The notes: generated by a model from the sequence alone, not told the origin. A stretch of DNA of 64,000 bases from RBG-16-66-20 sp964564865 (GCA_964564865.1 CAZMDA010000009.1:13202-77201); one strand, 5' to 3'. Positions 7,188-16,075 are shown, numbered from the stretch's first letter. Numbers and translations: made by a program.

Positions 7188-7235
7188 GGCAGTCTTAACG
7201 GCCTACCCTCCCGGGCCGTTGACCAACCCTGATTC

Positions 7236-8084
7236 GTGACCGGCACGCTCTACATCGTCGCCACCCCGATCGGCAACCTCGCCGACGCCAGCCCGCGCGC
7301 CCTGGAGGCGCTGCGCGGCGCGGACCTCGTGGCCTGCGAGGACACGCGCACCACGCGCGGGCTGCTCGCCGCGCACGGCATCGCGGCCAAGACCACGGCC
7401 CTGCACGCGCACAACGAGCGCGCCGCCGGCGAGAAGCTGCTGCAGGCGCTGCGCGAGGGCCGGAGCGTGGCGCTGGTGAGCGATGCCGGCACCCCGGCGG
7501 TGTCCGATCCCGGCGCGCTGCTGGTCGCGGCCGCGCACCGCGAGGGCATCCGCGTGGTGCCGGTCCCGGGCCCGAACGCGGCGATCGCGGCCTGGTCCGC
7601 CTCCGGCTTCGTCGCCGACCGCTTCCTCTACGTCGGCTTCCTGCCGGCGAAGCCGCGGCAGGTGGCGCAGGCGCTGGCCGCGCTCGACGATGCGCTGCCG
7701 CTCATCTTCTACGAGGCGCCGCACCGGGTCGCGGCCACGGCGGCGGCGCTGCTCGCGCGCTTCGGCCCGGAGCGCGAACTGCTGATCGCCCGCGAACTGA
7801 CCAAGAAATTCGAGGAAGTCGCGCGCATGCCCCTGCGGGACGCACCGGCCTGGCTGCAAGCCGGCCCGCACCGCCAGCAGGGCGAGTTCGTGCTGGTGCT
7901 GGGACCCGGCGCGGCGAAGGAAGGCGCGCCCGCCCTCGATCCCGGCAAGGTGCTGGGCGTCCTGCTCGAATCGCTGCCGGCGAGCGAGGCGGCGAAGCTT
8001 GCCGCGCGTATCACCGGCGCGCCGCGCAATGCGCTCTACAAGGAGGCGCTGGCGCGCGGCTCCTCCGGCGAGAAGGCAAAGTAG
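7236..8084 (+). CDS. rsmI: 16S rRNA (cytidine1402-2'-O)-methyltransferase RsmI
   Basis: 282 residues from GTG 7236. SAM-dependent tetrapyrrole-methylase fold. Motifs: LYIVATPIGNLADASPRALE at the N-terminus, VACEDTRTTRGLL, LVSDAGTPAVSDPGALLV (about 80-97), PVPGPNAAIAAWSASG, FLYVGFLPAKP, and FYEAPHRV followed by ARELTKKFEE. RsmI methylates the ribose of C1402 in the ribosomal P site. The 48-bp space to yraN holds the divergent regulatory region; I see only weak -10 candidates there. The gene is followed by pyrC after 21 nt. Confidence 0.95.
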   Translation: MTGTLYIVATPIGNLADASPRALEALRGADLVACEDTRTTRGLLAAHGIAAKTTALHAHNERAAGEKLLQALREGRSVALVSDAGTPAVSDPGALLVAAAHREGIRVVPVPGPNAAIAAWSASGFVADRFLYVGFLPAKPRQVAQALAALDDALPLIFYEAPHRVAATAAALLARFGPERELLIARELTKKFEEVARMPLRDAPAWLQAGPHRQQGEFVLVLGPGAAKEGAPALDPGKVLGVLLESLPASEAAKLAARITGAPRNALYKEALARGSSGEKAK

Positions 8085-8105
8085 AAGCACGTAGAATCGC
8101 GCCCC

Positions 8106-9137
8106 ATGGACCGCCTCACGATCCAGCAGCCGGACGACTGGCACCTGCACCTGCGCGACGGCCCGGCGCTGGCCGCCGTGGTGGCCGACACCGCGCGCCA
8201 GTTCGGGCGCGCCATCGTGATGCCGAACCTGAAGCCGCCGGTCACGACCGTGCAGCAGGCGCTGCATTACCGGGATCGCATCCTCGCCGCGCTGCCCGAG
8301 GGCTCGGCCTTCGAGCCCCTGATGACGCTCTACCTGACCGACGACACCCCGGCGGAGGAGATCGCGCGCGCGAAGCTCTCCGGGCGCGTGCACGGCGTCA
8401 AGCTCTACCCGGCCGGCGCGACCACGCACTCGGACGCCGGCGTGACCCGGATCTCGCGCTGCTTCCGGGCGCTGGAGCGAATGGAGCAGACCGGCCTGCC
8501 GCTGCTCATCCACGGCGAGGTCACCGACCCGCACGTGGACGTGTTCGACCGCGAGAAGGCCTTCCTCGAGGAGGTGCTGGGCCCGCTGGTGGCGCGCTTC
8601 CCGGGCCTGAAGGTGGTGCTGGAGCACATCACCACGCGCGACGCGGTGCACTACGTCGAGGTCACCGGGCCCAACGTCGCCGCGACCATCACTGCGCACC
8701 ACCTGCTGATGAACCGGAACGCCCTGTTCATGGGCGGGGTGCGGCCGCACCATTACTGCCTGCCGGTGCTCAAGCGCGAGGAGCACCGCGAAGCGCTGGT
8801 GGAGGCCGCCACCTCGGGCAACCCGAAGTTCTTCCTCGGCACCGACAGCGCGCCGCATGAGCGCGGCACCAAGGAGAACGCCTGCGGCTGCGCCGGCATC
8901 TACACCGCGCACGCGGCGCTGGAGTTCTACGCCATCGCCTTCGAGGAGGCGGGCGCGCTCGATCGCCTGGAGGGCTTCGCCAGCCGCTTCGGCGCCGACT
9001 TCTACGGCCTGCCGCACAACCGCGGCACGGTGACGCTCGTGCGCGAGGACTGGACCGTGCCCGAGTCCCTGCCCTTCGGCGAAGGCTCGCTGGTGCCGCT
9101 GCGCGCGGGCGAAGTGCTGCCGTGGAAGCTCGCCTAG
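8106..9137 (+). CDS. pyrC: Dihydroorotase (class II, PyrC)
   Basis: 343 residues, the size of E. coli PyrC. Zinc enzyme that cyclises carbamoyl-aspartate to dihydroorotate in pyrimidine synthesis. Seen: metal-binding DWHLHLRDG (His13, His15), the lysine to be carboxylated in GVKLYPAGATTHSDAGV (Lys99), HGEVTD, VLEHITT, HHLLMNRN and LGTDSAPHERGTKE. A TAGAAT -10-like box at 8092-8097 lies 8 nt before the ATG, which would give a nearly leaderless mRNA. The stop overlaps the DUF3025 start by 16 bp. Confidence 0.96.
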   Translation: MDRLTIQQPDDWHLHLRDGPALAAVVADTARQFGRAIVMPNLKPPVTTVQQALHYRDRILAALPEGSAFEPLMTLYLTDDTPAEEIARAKLSGRVHGVKLYPAGATTHSDAGVTRISRCFRALERMEQTGLPLLIHGEVTDPHVDVFDREKAFLEEVLGPLVARFPGLKVVLEHITTRDAVHYVEVTGPNVAATITAHHLLMNRNALFMGGVRPHHYCLPVLKREEHREALVEAATSGNPKFFLGTDSAPHERGTKENACGCAGIYTAHAALEFYAIAFEEAGALDRLEGFASRFGADFYGLPHNRGTVTLVREDWTVPESLPFGEGSLVPLRAGEVLPWKLA

Positions 9138-9949
9138 GAAACCAGGGACGGACCACGATCTCCGCCGCGGCACCGGATTGGCCGGAAGCGGACTTCTCCC
9201 ACCCGGTGTTCGACCCGGTTCGCGCCTGGCTCGAGCGCTTGCCGCGCGATCGATGGCCATCGCTGGAGGACCTCAACGGCCTCGCTTGCGAATCCGGATT
9301 GATGACCGGCTCCGGCCGGCCGGTCCGTTTCGTACCGCCGCAGAAGGCGGACGCGTACTACGAAGTGCACCTGAGCGAAACCGGGGAAGTTCACACTCGC
9401 GCTGGAAGCTGGCACGACCTGTTCAACGCCCTGGCGTGGCTGGCGTTCCCGAAGACCAAGGCGCGCATCAACGCCATGCACGCGGCGCAGATCCCGAAGG
9501 AGACCGGGCTGCGCGGCAAGCTGCGCGACATGCTCACCCTGTTCGACGAGGGCGGCGCGATCGTGGCCTGCGCGAATCCGGAACTGGAGGCGCTGGTCCG
9601 CCAGCACCGCTGGAAGGAACTGTTCTGGGCGCGCAGGACGGACGTCCTCGCCGGTTTCCGGATCCATGTCCTCGGGCACGCCTTGCTGGAGATGGCGCTG
9701 CGCCCGCGCCCCGGGCTGACCTGCAAGGTCATCTTCATCCGACCGGATGAAGAGCCGGATGCGGCCGCCGCACACTGGCTCGAGGCGCACGACGGGGCCG
9801 GCACGACGCGCGACCTGGTCTCCCTGCCCGTCTTCGGCTACCCCGGCTGGCTGCCTGGGACCGCCGAGGCCGCGTTCTACGACGACGAGCGCTATTTCCG
9901 GCCGTTCCGGAAAGCGGCGGCGCAGCCGAAAAACGTGGCCTGTCCCTGA
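9122..9949 (+). CDS. DUF3025 family protein
   Basis: 275 residues from GTG 9122, starting inside the end of pyrC. It matches the DUF3025 family pattern: FDPVRAWLERLPRDRWPSLEDLN near the N-terminus, a central WHDLFNALAWLAFPKTKARINAMH block, DMLTLFDEGGA, WKELFWARR, and a C-terminal VFGYPGWLPGTAEAAFYDDERYFRP. Function unknown. No signal peptide or membrane segment. The 16-bp overlap suggests coupled translation with pyrC. An alternative GTG/ATG further in is possible because residues 1-15 are encoded by the shifted pyrC tail, but the conserved domain begins soon after. Confidence 0.8.
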   Translation: MEARLGNQGRTTISAAAPDWPEADFSHPVFDPVRAWLERLPRDRWPSLEDLNGLACESGLMTGSGRPVRFVPPQKADAYYEVHLSETGEVHTRAGSWHDLFNALAWLAFPKTKARINAMHAAQIPKETGLRGKLRDMLTLFDEGGAIVACANPELEALVRQHRWKELFWARRTDVLAGFRIHVLGHALLEMALRPRPGLTCKVIFIRPDEEPDAAAAHWLEAHDGAGTTRDLVSLPVFGYPGWLPGTAEAAFYDDERYFRPFRKAAAQPKNVACP

Positions 9950-9969
9950 TTTTCTTCGCTGCGGTGCAG

Positions 9970-9975
9970 TAAAAT
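9970..9975 (+). promoter_or_regulatory. -10 box for RNase P RNA
   Basis: TAAAAT lies 6 nt before the predicted 5' end of the RNA (about 9980-9982), the correct distance for a start site. It directly follows the DUF3025 stop. No good -35 match is seen. Confidence 0.5.
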
Positions 9976-9979
9976 GCGA

Positions 9980-10312
9980 CCGGGAGCTGGCCAGGCAGCC
10001 GCTGTACCGAAAGGTATGGAGGAAAGTCCGGGCTCCGAAGAGCAGGATGCGGGGTAACACCCCGGCGCGCATATCCAAAGGCGACGAACAGGGCCACAGA
10101 GACGAGTCGCAGGTGTAACAGCCTGCGGGTGAAACGCGGCAACCTCCATCCGGAGCAACACCAAATAGGCAAGTGACTGAGGCCGGCTCGGCCGAGCTTG
10201 CGGGTAGGTGGCTGGAGCCGGGGGGCGACCCCCGGCCAAGAGGAATGGCTGCCGGAGCCCCGCCTTCGGGCGGGTGTCTCGCACAGAACCCGGCTTATCG
10301 GCCGGCTCCCTT
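9980..10312 (+). ncRNA. rnpB: RNase P RNA (class A)
   Basis: The ribozyme that trims tRNA 5' leaders. Seen: the 5' P1 strand GGGAGCTGGCC (from 9982) pairs with 3' GGCCGGCTCCC (ending 10310). The universal P4/CR-I block GAGGAAAGTCCGGGCTCC is at about 10018-10036, the CR-II/III sequences (ACAGGGCCACAGAGACGAG, GGGTGAAACGCGGCAACCTCC) follow, the AAATAGGCAAGTGA segment precedes the P12-type arms, and the P4 return strand with ACAGAACCCGGCTTAT is at about 10282-10298. The extent of about 330 nt fits beta/gammaproteobacterial RNAs. Four Ts follow P1. Open frames crossing this interval are spurious. Confidence 0.97.
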
Positions 10313-10361
10313 TTCCCCTCCGGCAACGGGTCCGCGGGCAAGACAAGCGGATAAATTTCCT

Positions 10362-10390
10362 TTGCCCGGGCACCCGGAATCTACGATAAT
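10362..10390 (+). promoter_or_regulatory. Sigma70-type promoter for the HD-domain gene
   Basis: TTGCCC (10362-10367), a 17-nt spacer, then GATAAT (10385-10390). The predicted start near 10397 leaves a leader of 25-70 nt depending on the start codon used. It lies just after rnpB, so the HD gene does not need rnpB read-through. Confidence 0.55.
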
Positions 10391-10466
10391 TTTTTGTATA
10401 CCCCCGGACCCCGCCCCCCCTTTGCAGAGCCGCCTAAACCAGAACGACGTCAGCAACCGCGTCAAC

Positions 10467-11369
10467 GTGGAGAACGCGGCGGCGGTGCGCGACGAGATCG
10501 GGGCCATCTTCGCGGCGCGCTACCCGGGCGCGGACCTGTCGCCGCTGCCGCAGATCTTCGCCGACATCGAGGCGCTGTTCGAGGGCCGCTTCCCGGGCTA
10601 CCTGCGCTGCGACACGCTCTACCACGACCTGCGCCACACGCTGGACATGACGCTCGCGGCCGCGCGCCTGATCGAGGGCCACGACCGCACCGCCTGCGCG
10701 GCCGAGCAGCTGGGCGCGCGCCGCGCCATCCTCGGGGTGGTGATCGCGCTGCTGCACGACTCCGGGTACCTGAAGCGCGTCTCCGAGGGCGGGGTCGAGA
10801 ACGGCGCCATCTTCACCAAGGTGCACGTCAGCCGCAGCGCCGATTTCCTGGCCCGCTACCTGCCGTCCATCGGCTACGCCGCCGAGGCGCCGCTCGCCGC
10901 GCGCCTGGTGCACTTCACCGGCTACGAGATGGACGTGGACGACATCAAGGTCGACGACCCGCGCGACCGGCTGCTGGGCTGCATGGTGGGCACCGCCGAC
11001 CTGATCGGCCAGATGTCCGACCGCATGTACCTCGAGAAGTGCCGCGAGTACCTGTACCAGGAGTTCGTCTACGGCGCGGTGGCGCGCGAGACGCTGCCCG
11101 ACGGGCGCGAGATCGTGCGCTACGCCTCGCCCGAGGACCTGATCTACAAGACCCCCGGCTTCTACGAGTATGTCGCGCGCGACCGCATCCACAAGAAGCT
11201 CGACGCCGCCGACCGCTTCGCGGCGGTCCATTTCGGCGGCGAGAACCAGTACCAGAGCGAGATCGACCGCAACATGCAGTACCTGAAGGACGCCATCGCC
11301 CGCGCCGACCTGGCGCGCCTGCGCCGCAGCTGCTACTCGCTGTCCGAGAAGCACCGCCGCGCCGCCTGA
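10467..11369 (+). CDS. HD-domain phosphohydrolase-like protein
   Basis: 300 residues from GTG 10467; an in-frame TTG at 10422 is an alternative, and no ATG is available upstream. The HD motif is intact: CDTLYHDLRHTLDMTLAAARL followed by VIALLHDSGYLK, giving H...HD, with a later Asp in GCMVGTADLIGQMSDRMYLE as the likely fourth ligand. HD proteins are metal-dependent phosphohydrolases; substrate unknown here. The remainder is helical (CREYLYQEFVYGA, RNMQYLKDAI). The gene stands alone between rnpB and the PAS gene with its own promoter. Confidence 0.8.
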   Translation: MENAAAVRDEIGAIFAARYPGADLSPLPQIFADIEALFEGRFPGYLRCDTLYHDLRHTLDMTLAAARLIEGHDRTACAAEQLGARRAILGVVIALLHDSGYLKRVSEGGVENGAIFTKVHVSRSADFLARYLPSIGYAAEAPLAARLVHFTGYEMDVDDIKVDDPRDRLLGCMVGTADLIGQMSDRMYLEKCREYLYQEFVYGAVARETLPDGREIVRYASPEDLIYKTPGFYEYVARDRIHKKLDAADRFAAVHFGGENQYQSEIDRNMQYLKDAIARADLARLRRSCYSLSEKHRRAA

Positions 11370-11491
11370 GCCCCGGGCGGGCCCGGCGGGCGCGCCGCCG
11401 GCGTGCCGTTTGTCACGTTTCGCTGAAAATTCCCCCGCGCCGCCGCCGTGCGCCCTTGCCACCCCGGGCCGCCGCGTGGCACAAGTGGCGC

Positions 11492-11949
11492 ATGACAGTC
11501 CCTGACAATGGCGTGCGCAAGCGCGACGACGTGGCCCCCGCCCTGTACCGCCTGCTCTCCGACAGCGCCCTCAGCCGCGCCGCGCTGGGCGCCTGCGGCT
11601 TCCCGGTGGTGCTGGCCGACGCCGGCGCCAAGGGCCATCCGATCACCTTCGCCAACCCGGCCTTCGAGGCCTTCTTCGGCTACCGTGCCGACGAGGTGCT
11701 CGGCCGCCCGGCGATCACGCTGCTGTTCCCGGAGGACGAGTCGGCCGCCAGCATGTTCGAGAAGGCGCCGGCGCGCGTCGAGATGCGCATCCGGCGCAGG
11801 GACGGCTCGACCGCGCACGTGGAACTGACCATCGGCATGGTGCACGGCGCCAGCGGGCGCCTGTCGCACTGGGTGCTCGCCTTCGCCGACCGCAGCGAGC
11901 TGGAGCGGTTGCGGGAAGAGTTGCGCGTCCTGCGCGCGATCGCCGCCGC
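11492..11949 (+). CDS. PAS-domain protein, 3' part lost in the assembly gap
   Basis: 152 residues are seen before the gap at 11950. A PAS fold spans about residues 38-140: FPVVLADAGAKGHPITFANPAFEAFFGY, then RADEVLGRPAITLLFPEDE, and RIRRRDGSTAHVELTIGMVHGASG. This LOV-like arrangement lacks the photoactive NCRFLQ cysteine motif, so light sensing is not supported. A helix SELERLREELRVLRAIAA begins before the gap and normally leads to an output domain (kinase, GGDEF or a further PAS), which is missing. ATG 11492 is used. Confidence 0.7.
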
Positions 11950-12049
11950 NNNNNNNNNNNNNNNNNNNNNNNNNNNNNNNNNNNNNNNNNNNNNNNNNNN
12001 NNNNNNNNNNNNNNNNNNNNNNNNNNNNNNNNNNNNNNNNNNNNNNNNN
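11950..12049. other. Assembly gap of 100 N
   Basis: Exactly 100 N. Unlike the first gap, the flanks share no duplicated sequence, so real sequence of unknown length is missing. It truncates the PAS gene on the left and the amidase gene on the right at their 3' ends. Confidence 0.95.
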
Positions 12050-13366
12050 CCAGCGCGCGGTGCGCAGCAGGCGCGCGTCGAAGTGGCGCCGCCCGACCAG
12101 CTGGACGCCGATGGGCATGCCCCCGGAACCCCGCAGCAGCGGCATGGACAGCGCCGGCAGGCCGGCCAGCGTCCACAGCGTGCAGAAGCGCGGGTCGCCC
12201 GTGGAGGCGAGGCCCCTGGGCGCGGCGCCGGGCGCCGCCGGGGTGAGGATGGCGTCGTAGCGCTGGGTGAACAGCTCCTCGAAGCTCTCCTGCATCGGCC
12301 CGATCAGGGACAGCGCGCGCTGGTAGTCCACCGCCTTCACCTCGCGCCCGCGCTCGATCAGCGCGCGCAGCGGTTCCGAGAGCCGGTCGCGCCCGTCGCG
12401 CCACTCGCGCGCGAAGTTGTGCGCCATCTCCGCTTCCATGATGGTCTTCTGCCAGTCCCAGGCCTCGCCGGCGGAGGGAAACAGGTCGATCTCCTCCACG
12501 GCGTCGCCGAGCGCCTCGACCAGCTCGCCGAGCGCCTCCTTCGCCTCCGCGTCGACGCGCTCCCAGTGCGGGGTCTTGATGAAGGCCAGCGTCGGCCGGA
12601 TCGGCGGCTCCCCGGCGGCGATGGCGGCGAACGGGATGCGCGCCCCGGGCCGGGTGTCCGGGTCGCCCGCGTCCCAGCCGGCGAGCGTTTCCATCGCCAG
12701 CGCCACGTCCTCGATGGAGCGCGCCATCACGCCGACGTGGTCGAGCGTCCGCGACAGCTGCAGGATGCCGCTGCGCGGCACCAGGCCATGGCTGGGCTTG
12801 AAGCCGTAGGCGCCGCAGAAGGCCGCGGGCCGGATCACCGAGCCGTTGGTCTGGGTCCCCAGCGCGAGCGGCACCATGCCGGCCGCGACCGCGGCGGCGG
12901 ACCCGCTGGAGGAACCGCCGGGGGTGTGCTCGAGGTTGTGCGGGTTGCGCGTCTTGCCCGGGTGGAAGTAGGCGCACTCGGTGGTGACCGTCTTGCCGAG
13001 GATCACGGCCCCCGCGGCGCGCAGCTTCGCCACCGCGGCCGCGTCCTCGCGCGGCGTGCGGCCGGCGTAGAGCGGCGAGCCGTTCTCGGTCGGCATGTCG
13101 CCGGTGTCGATGATGTCCTTCACCCCGACCGGGATGCCGTGCAGCGGGCCGACGGCGTGCCCTTCGCGCCGGCGCTCGTCCGCGGTCCTTGCCTGGGCGA
13201 GCGCATGGTCCTCGTCGAGGTAGGTCCAGGCCTGCACCTGCGGCTCCAGCTCCCGGATCCGCGCCAGGCAGTCCTGCACCAGTTCCTCGGCGCTCAGGTG
13301 CCCTTCGTCCATCAGCTTGCGGGCGGCGGCGGCGCTCAGCTCGGCGGCCCGGGTCGGCGCGTTCAT
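12050..13366 (-). CDS. Amidase-signature family hydrolase, C-terminus lost in gap
   Basis: 439 residues are seen; only the last few tens are missing. The Ser-cisSer-Lys triad is recognisable: Lys83 in GVKDIIDT, Ser156 in PGGSSSGSAAAVAAG and Ser176 in GTQTNGSVIRPAAFCG. The family includes GatA and many small-molecule amidases; the gene follows a TRAP transporter (dctM stop and amidase ATG 2 nt apart), so it probably hydrolyses an amide brought in by that transporter rather than acting as GatA. ATG 13364-13366. Confidence 0.85.
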
Positions 13367-13368
13367 GT

Positions 13369-15420
13369 TCAGCGCCCGTAGAGGATGCCGGGCAGCCACA
13401 GCCCGATCTGCGGCCAGATGTAGAGCAGCGCCAGCGCCACGACCTGGATGCCCATGAACGGCAGCATGCCGGCGAAGATCTGGTTCAGCGTCACGTGCGG
13501 CGGCGACACGCCCTTCAGGTAGAACGCCGCCATCGCCACCGGCGGCGAGAGGAACGCGGTCTGCAGGTTGAGCGCCACCAGCAGGCCGAAGAACAGGGGG
13601 TCGATGCCGAACTTGGGCAGCAGCCGAATGAAGATCGGCATGAAGATGACGATGATCTCGGTCCACTCCAGCGGCCAGCCGAGGATGAAGATGATGAACT
13701 GCGCCAGCAGCATGAACTGCAGCGGCGACAGGCCGAGGGACAGCACCCACTTCTCCACCAGGTCCTGGCCGCCCAGCAGCGCGAAGGCGGCCGAGAAGAT
13801 CGAGGAGCCCACGAACAGCCAGCACACCATGGCGCTCGTCTTGGCGGTGAGGAAGGACGACTCCTTCACGATGGTGCCCAGCTCGCGCGCCGTCGCCCAG
13901 GCCACGCTGCCGCCGCCGATCGAGCCGCGCAGGTGCGCGATGTAGCGGTACGCGCCGGCCAGCAGGAAACCGCCAAAGGCGCCCACCGCCGCGGCCTCCG
14001 CCGGCGTGGACAGCCCGAACATGATCGAGCCCAGCACCGCCAGGATCAGCAGCGCGAGCGGGAAGAAGGACGACAGCAGCATCTTGAACACTTCCAGCCG
14101 CTCCCAGCTGAGCAGGCCGTAGGTCAGGGCGAGCGTGGCGACGCCGATGGCGAACAGGACCCAGTACCAGGTCGGCGCGGGGACGCGCTCGGCGGCAGCG
14201 GGCGCGGCCGGGGCCTCCGCCTTCGCTTCCTGCGGCGCGGCGGGCGCGGCGGCCTTCGCCTCGCCCTTCTCCTCGGCCTTCTCCTCTTCCTTCGCCGCGG
14301 CTTCGGCTTCCTCGTCCTTGGGCTCCTGCAGCCCGCCTTCCTCCGCCCCTTCGGGCTCCTGCAGTCCGCCCGGTTCGGCGGCTTCGCCCGGGCTCTCCGG
14401 CGACCCGGCGGCGCCGGCTTCCACCAGCCCGGAGGTGTCGGCCTTCTCGACCGGCGCCGTCGCGGCGCGGTAGGTCAGCGTGAGGACGCTGACGATCAGC
14501 AGGGCCGGCAGGAGCGCGACGACGAACTGCGTCCAGACCGTGCGCCGGTCGGCGCCCGGCCGCCCGCCCAAACCGCGCGCCAGCCCCACCACGGCATTGC
14601 CCGCGCCGGCGGACAGCGCCTGCGCGAACGCGGGCAGCGCGATCCGGCGCTCGCTCTCCGGCAGCGGCGGCATCAGGCTCGGCCGCAGCTTCGCCAGCAC
14701 CACCACGTAGCCGACGTAGAGCGCGGCGAGCATGATGCCGGGAAACAGCGCCCCGGCGTAGAGCTGCACTACCGACACGCCGGCGGTGGCGCCGTAGACG
14801 ATCAGCAGCACCGAGGGCGGGATCAGGATGCCGAGGCAGCCGCCGGCCGTGATCGACCCGGCGGCGACCTTGATGTTGTAGCCCGCCTTCAGCATCGCCG
14901 GCAGCGCGAGCAGCCCCATCAGCGTCACCACCGCGCCGACGATGCCGGTGGCGGTGGCGAAGATGGCGCAGGTGACGATGGTGGCCACCGCGAGCGAACC
15001 CGGCACCCGGGCGAGCGCGAGGTGCAGGCTGCGGAACAGGCGGTCGATGAGCGCCGCGCGCTCCACCAGGTAGCCCATGAACACGAACAGCGGGATCGCG
15101 ATCAGGACGTCGTTAGACATCACCGCGTAGGTCCGCTGCACCATCAGGTCGAGCACCTGGCGGTTGGCGAGCTCCGGATTGACGTTGCGGTAGGCGAGCC
15201 AGGCGAAGAACACGCCCATGCCCATCAGCGTGAAGGCGGTGGGAAAGCCCAGCATGATCGCCACCACCACCAGCGCCAGCATCAGCAGGCCGAGGATGCC
15301 GAGGTCCTCGCGCGACAGGTGCGCGTCGGTGAGGTGGCTCCAGGGCGTGAAGATGAGGACCGTGGCAAGTATCACCGCCATCAGCGCGAAGCCGAACCAC
15401 AGTTCCTTGCGGATCATCAC
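13369..15420 (-). CDS. dctM: TRAP transporter large permease, DctM type, with long acidic insert
   Basis: 683 residues, much longer than the usual 425-450. The membrane core is typical: LGFPTAFTLMGMGVFFAW, DVLIAIPLFVFMGYLVERA, GAVVTLMGLLALPAML, and GGCLGILIPPSVLLIVYG in the first half, with SSFLTAKTSAMVCWLFVGSS and MFLSPPVA-like LQTAFLSPPVAMAAFYLKG in the second. Between the halves, residues about 322-416 (bases 14173-14457) form a hydrophilic Ala/Glu/Pro/Lys-rich stretch with GGLQEP repeats, followed by an extra hydrophobic helix. It uses the ion gradient to import a carboxylate-type substrate with DctQ and DctP. ATG overlaps the dctQ stop by 4 nt. Confidence 0.9.
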   Translation of the reverse strand: MMIRKELWFGFALMAVILATVLIFTPWSHLTDAHLSREDLGILGLLMLALVVVAIMLGFPTAFTLMGMGVFFAWLAYRNVNPELANRQVLDLMVQRTYAVMSNDVLIAIPLFVFMGYLVERAALIDRLFRSLHLALARVPGSLAVATIVTCAIFATATGIVGAVVTLMGLLALPAMLKAGYNIKVAAGSITAGGCLGILIPPSVLLIVYGATAGVSVVQLYAGALFPGIMLAALYVGYVVVLAKLRPSLMPPLPESERRIALPAFAQALSAGAGNAVVGLARGLGGRPGADRRTVWTQFVVALLPALLIVSVLTLTYRAATAPVEKADTSGLVEAGAAGSPESPGEAAEPGGLQEPEGAEEGGLQEPKDEEAEAAAKEEEKAEEKGEAKAAAPAAPQEAKAEAPAAPAAAERVPAPTWYWVLFAIGVATLALTYGLLSWERLEVFKMLLSSFFPLALLILAVLGSIMFGLSTPAEAAAVGAFGGFLLAGAYRYIAHLRGSIGGGSVAWATARELGTIVKESSFLTAKTSAMVCWLFVGSSIFSAAFALLGGQDLVEKWVLSLGLSPLQFMLLAQFIIFILGWPLEWTEIIVIFMPIFIRLLPKFGIDPLFFGLLVALNLQTAFLSPPVAMAAFYLKGVSPPHVTLNQIFAGMLPFMGIQVVALALLYIWPQIGLWLPGILYGR

Positions 15421-16004
15421 CTGCCCGCCTCCGCGCCCTCGGCGTGGACCATCTTCTTCAGCTCCTCGACGTCGACCTCCTCGACGTCCTCCTCGCGCGA
15501 GGGCCAGGCGCCCTGGCGGATGCAGATCACGCAGCGGATGATCTCGACGATGCCCTGCACCAGCAGGAAGGCGCCGGCCACCGGGATCACGGTCTTGAAC
15601 GGGTAGATCGGCGGGCCGTCGGCGGTGACGTTGGAATGCTCGTTGATCGCCCAGGACTCGGCGGCGTAGAAGTAGCCGGCGTAGGTGAGCGCGATCACGC
15701 CCGGGATGAAGAACACGATGTACAGGACCAGGTCCCAGCTCGCCTGGGTGCGCGGGCGGAAGAAGCCGTACAGCACGTCGCCGCGGACGTGGCCGTTCTT
15801 CGCCAGGGTATAGGCGCCCGCCATCATGAACAGCGTGCCGTAGAGCATGTTCATGGCGTCGAACGCCCAGGCATGCGGGTTGTCCAGCGCGTAGCGCGAG
15901 AACACCTCCCAGGTCACCAGCAGCGTCAGCGCCACGATCAGGAAGGAGAAGGCGTGGCCGACCCAGGTGCTGATCTTGTCGACGAGGAGGAGGAGTTTCT
16001 GCAT
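15417..16004 (-). CDS. dctQ: TRAP transporter small permease, DctQ type
   Basis: 195 residues from ATG 16002-16004; an in-frame upstream start at 16037 is less likely because it would begin inside the terminator hairpin. Four transmembrane helices are visible, with the conserved LLVTWEVFSRYALDNPHAWAFD block, an AKNGHVRGDVLYG loop and a third helix IVFFIPGVIALTYAGYFY. The C-terminal tail is strongly acidic (EEDVEEVDVEELKK), echoing the charged insert in its partner DctM. Confidence 0.9.
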   Translation of the reverse strand: MQKLLLLVDKISTWVGHAFSFLIVALTLLVTWEVFSRYALDNPHAWAFDAMNMLYGTLFMMAGAYTLAKNGHVRGDVLYGFFRPRTQASWDLVLYIVFFIPGVIALTYAGYFYAAESWAINEHSNVTADGPPIYPFKTVIPVAGAFLLVQGIVEIIRCVICIRQGAWPSREEDVEEVDVEELKKMVHAEGAEAGR

Positions 16005-16020
16005 CGTAAGCCGGACCGCA

Positions 16021-16059
16021 GGAAACAAAACAGCCACCCGGCTTGGGGCCGGATGGCTG
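16021..16059 (-). terminator. Rho-independent terminator/attenuator between dctP and dctQM
   Basis: On the minus strand a 12-bp stem (arms 16048-16059 and 16031-16042, one G-U type mismatch, 5-nt loop) is followed at once by TTTTGTTT. It sits after the dctP stop and before dctQ, so it would make dctP mRNA more abundant than the permease mRNA, as expected for binding proteins. Confidence 0.8.
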
Positions 16060-16075
16060 CGTCAGTGCGCTACTG

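Noticed and set aside
7203..9260. A 685-codon minus-strand open frame opposite rsmI and pyrC
   Set aside because: Arg/Gly/His/Val-rich composition with no domain, and it is antisense to two certain genes.
10173..10466. N-terminal extension of the HD gene starting inside RNase P RNA
   Set aside because: The region is the 3' part of a convincing RNase P RNA and a promoter; the HD fold begins after 10467.
11655..11949. LOV-type photoreceptor in the truncated PAS protein
   Set aside because: The PAS fold resembles LOV domains but the flavin-binding Cys motif (N-C-R-F-L-Q) is absent.
10394..13381. A very long plus-strand frame running through the HD gene, the PAS gene, the N gap and antisense to the amidase
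   Set aside because: It crosses 100 Ns and is out of frame with the HD protein; only 11492-11949 is real coding sequence.
13189..15606. An 805-codon plus-strand frame opposite dctM
   Set aside because: Low-complexity Arg/His/Gln-rich shadow of the GC-rich dctM gene.
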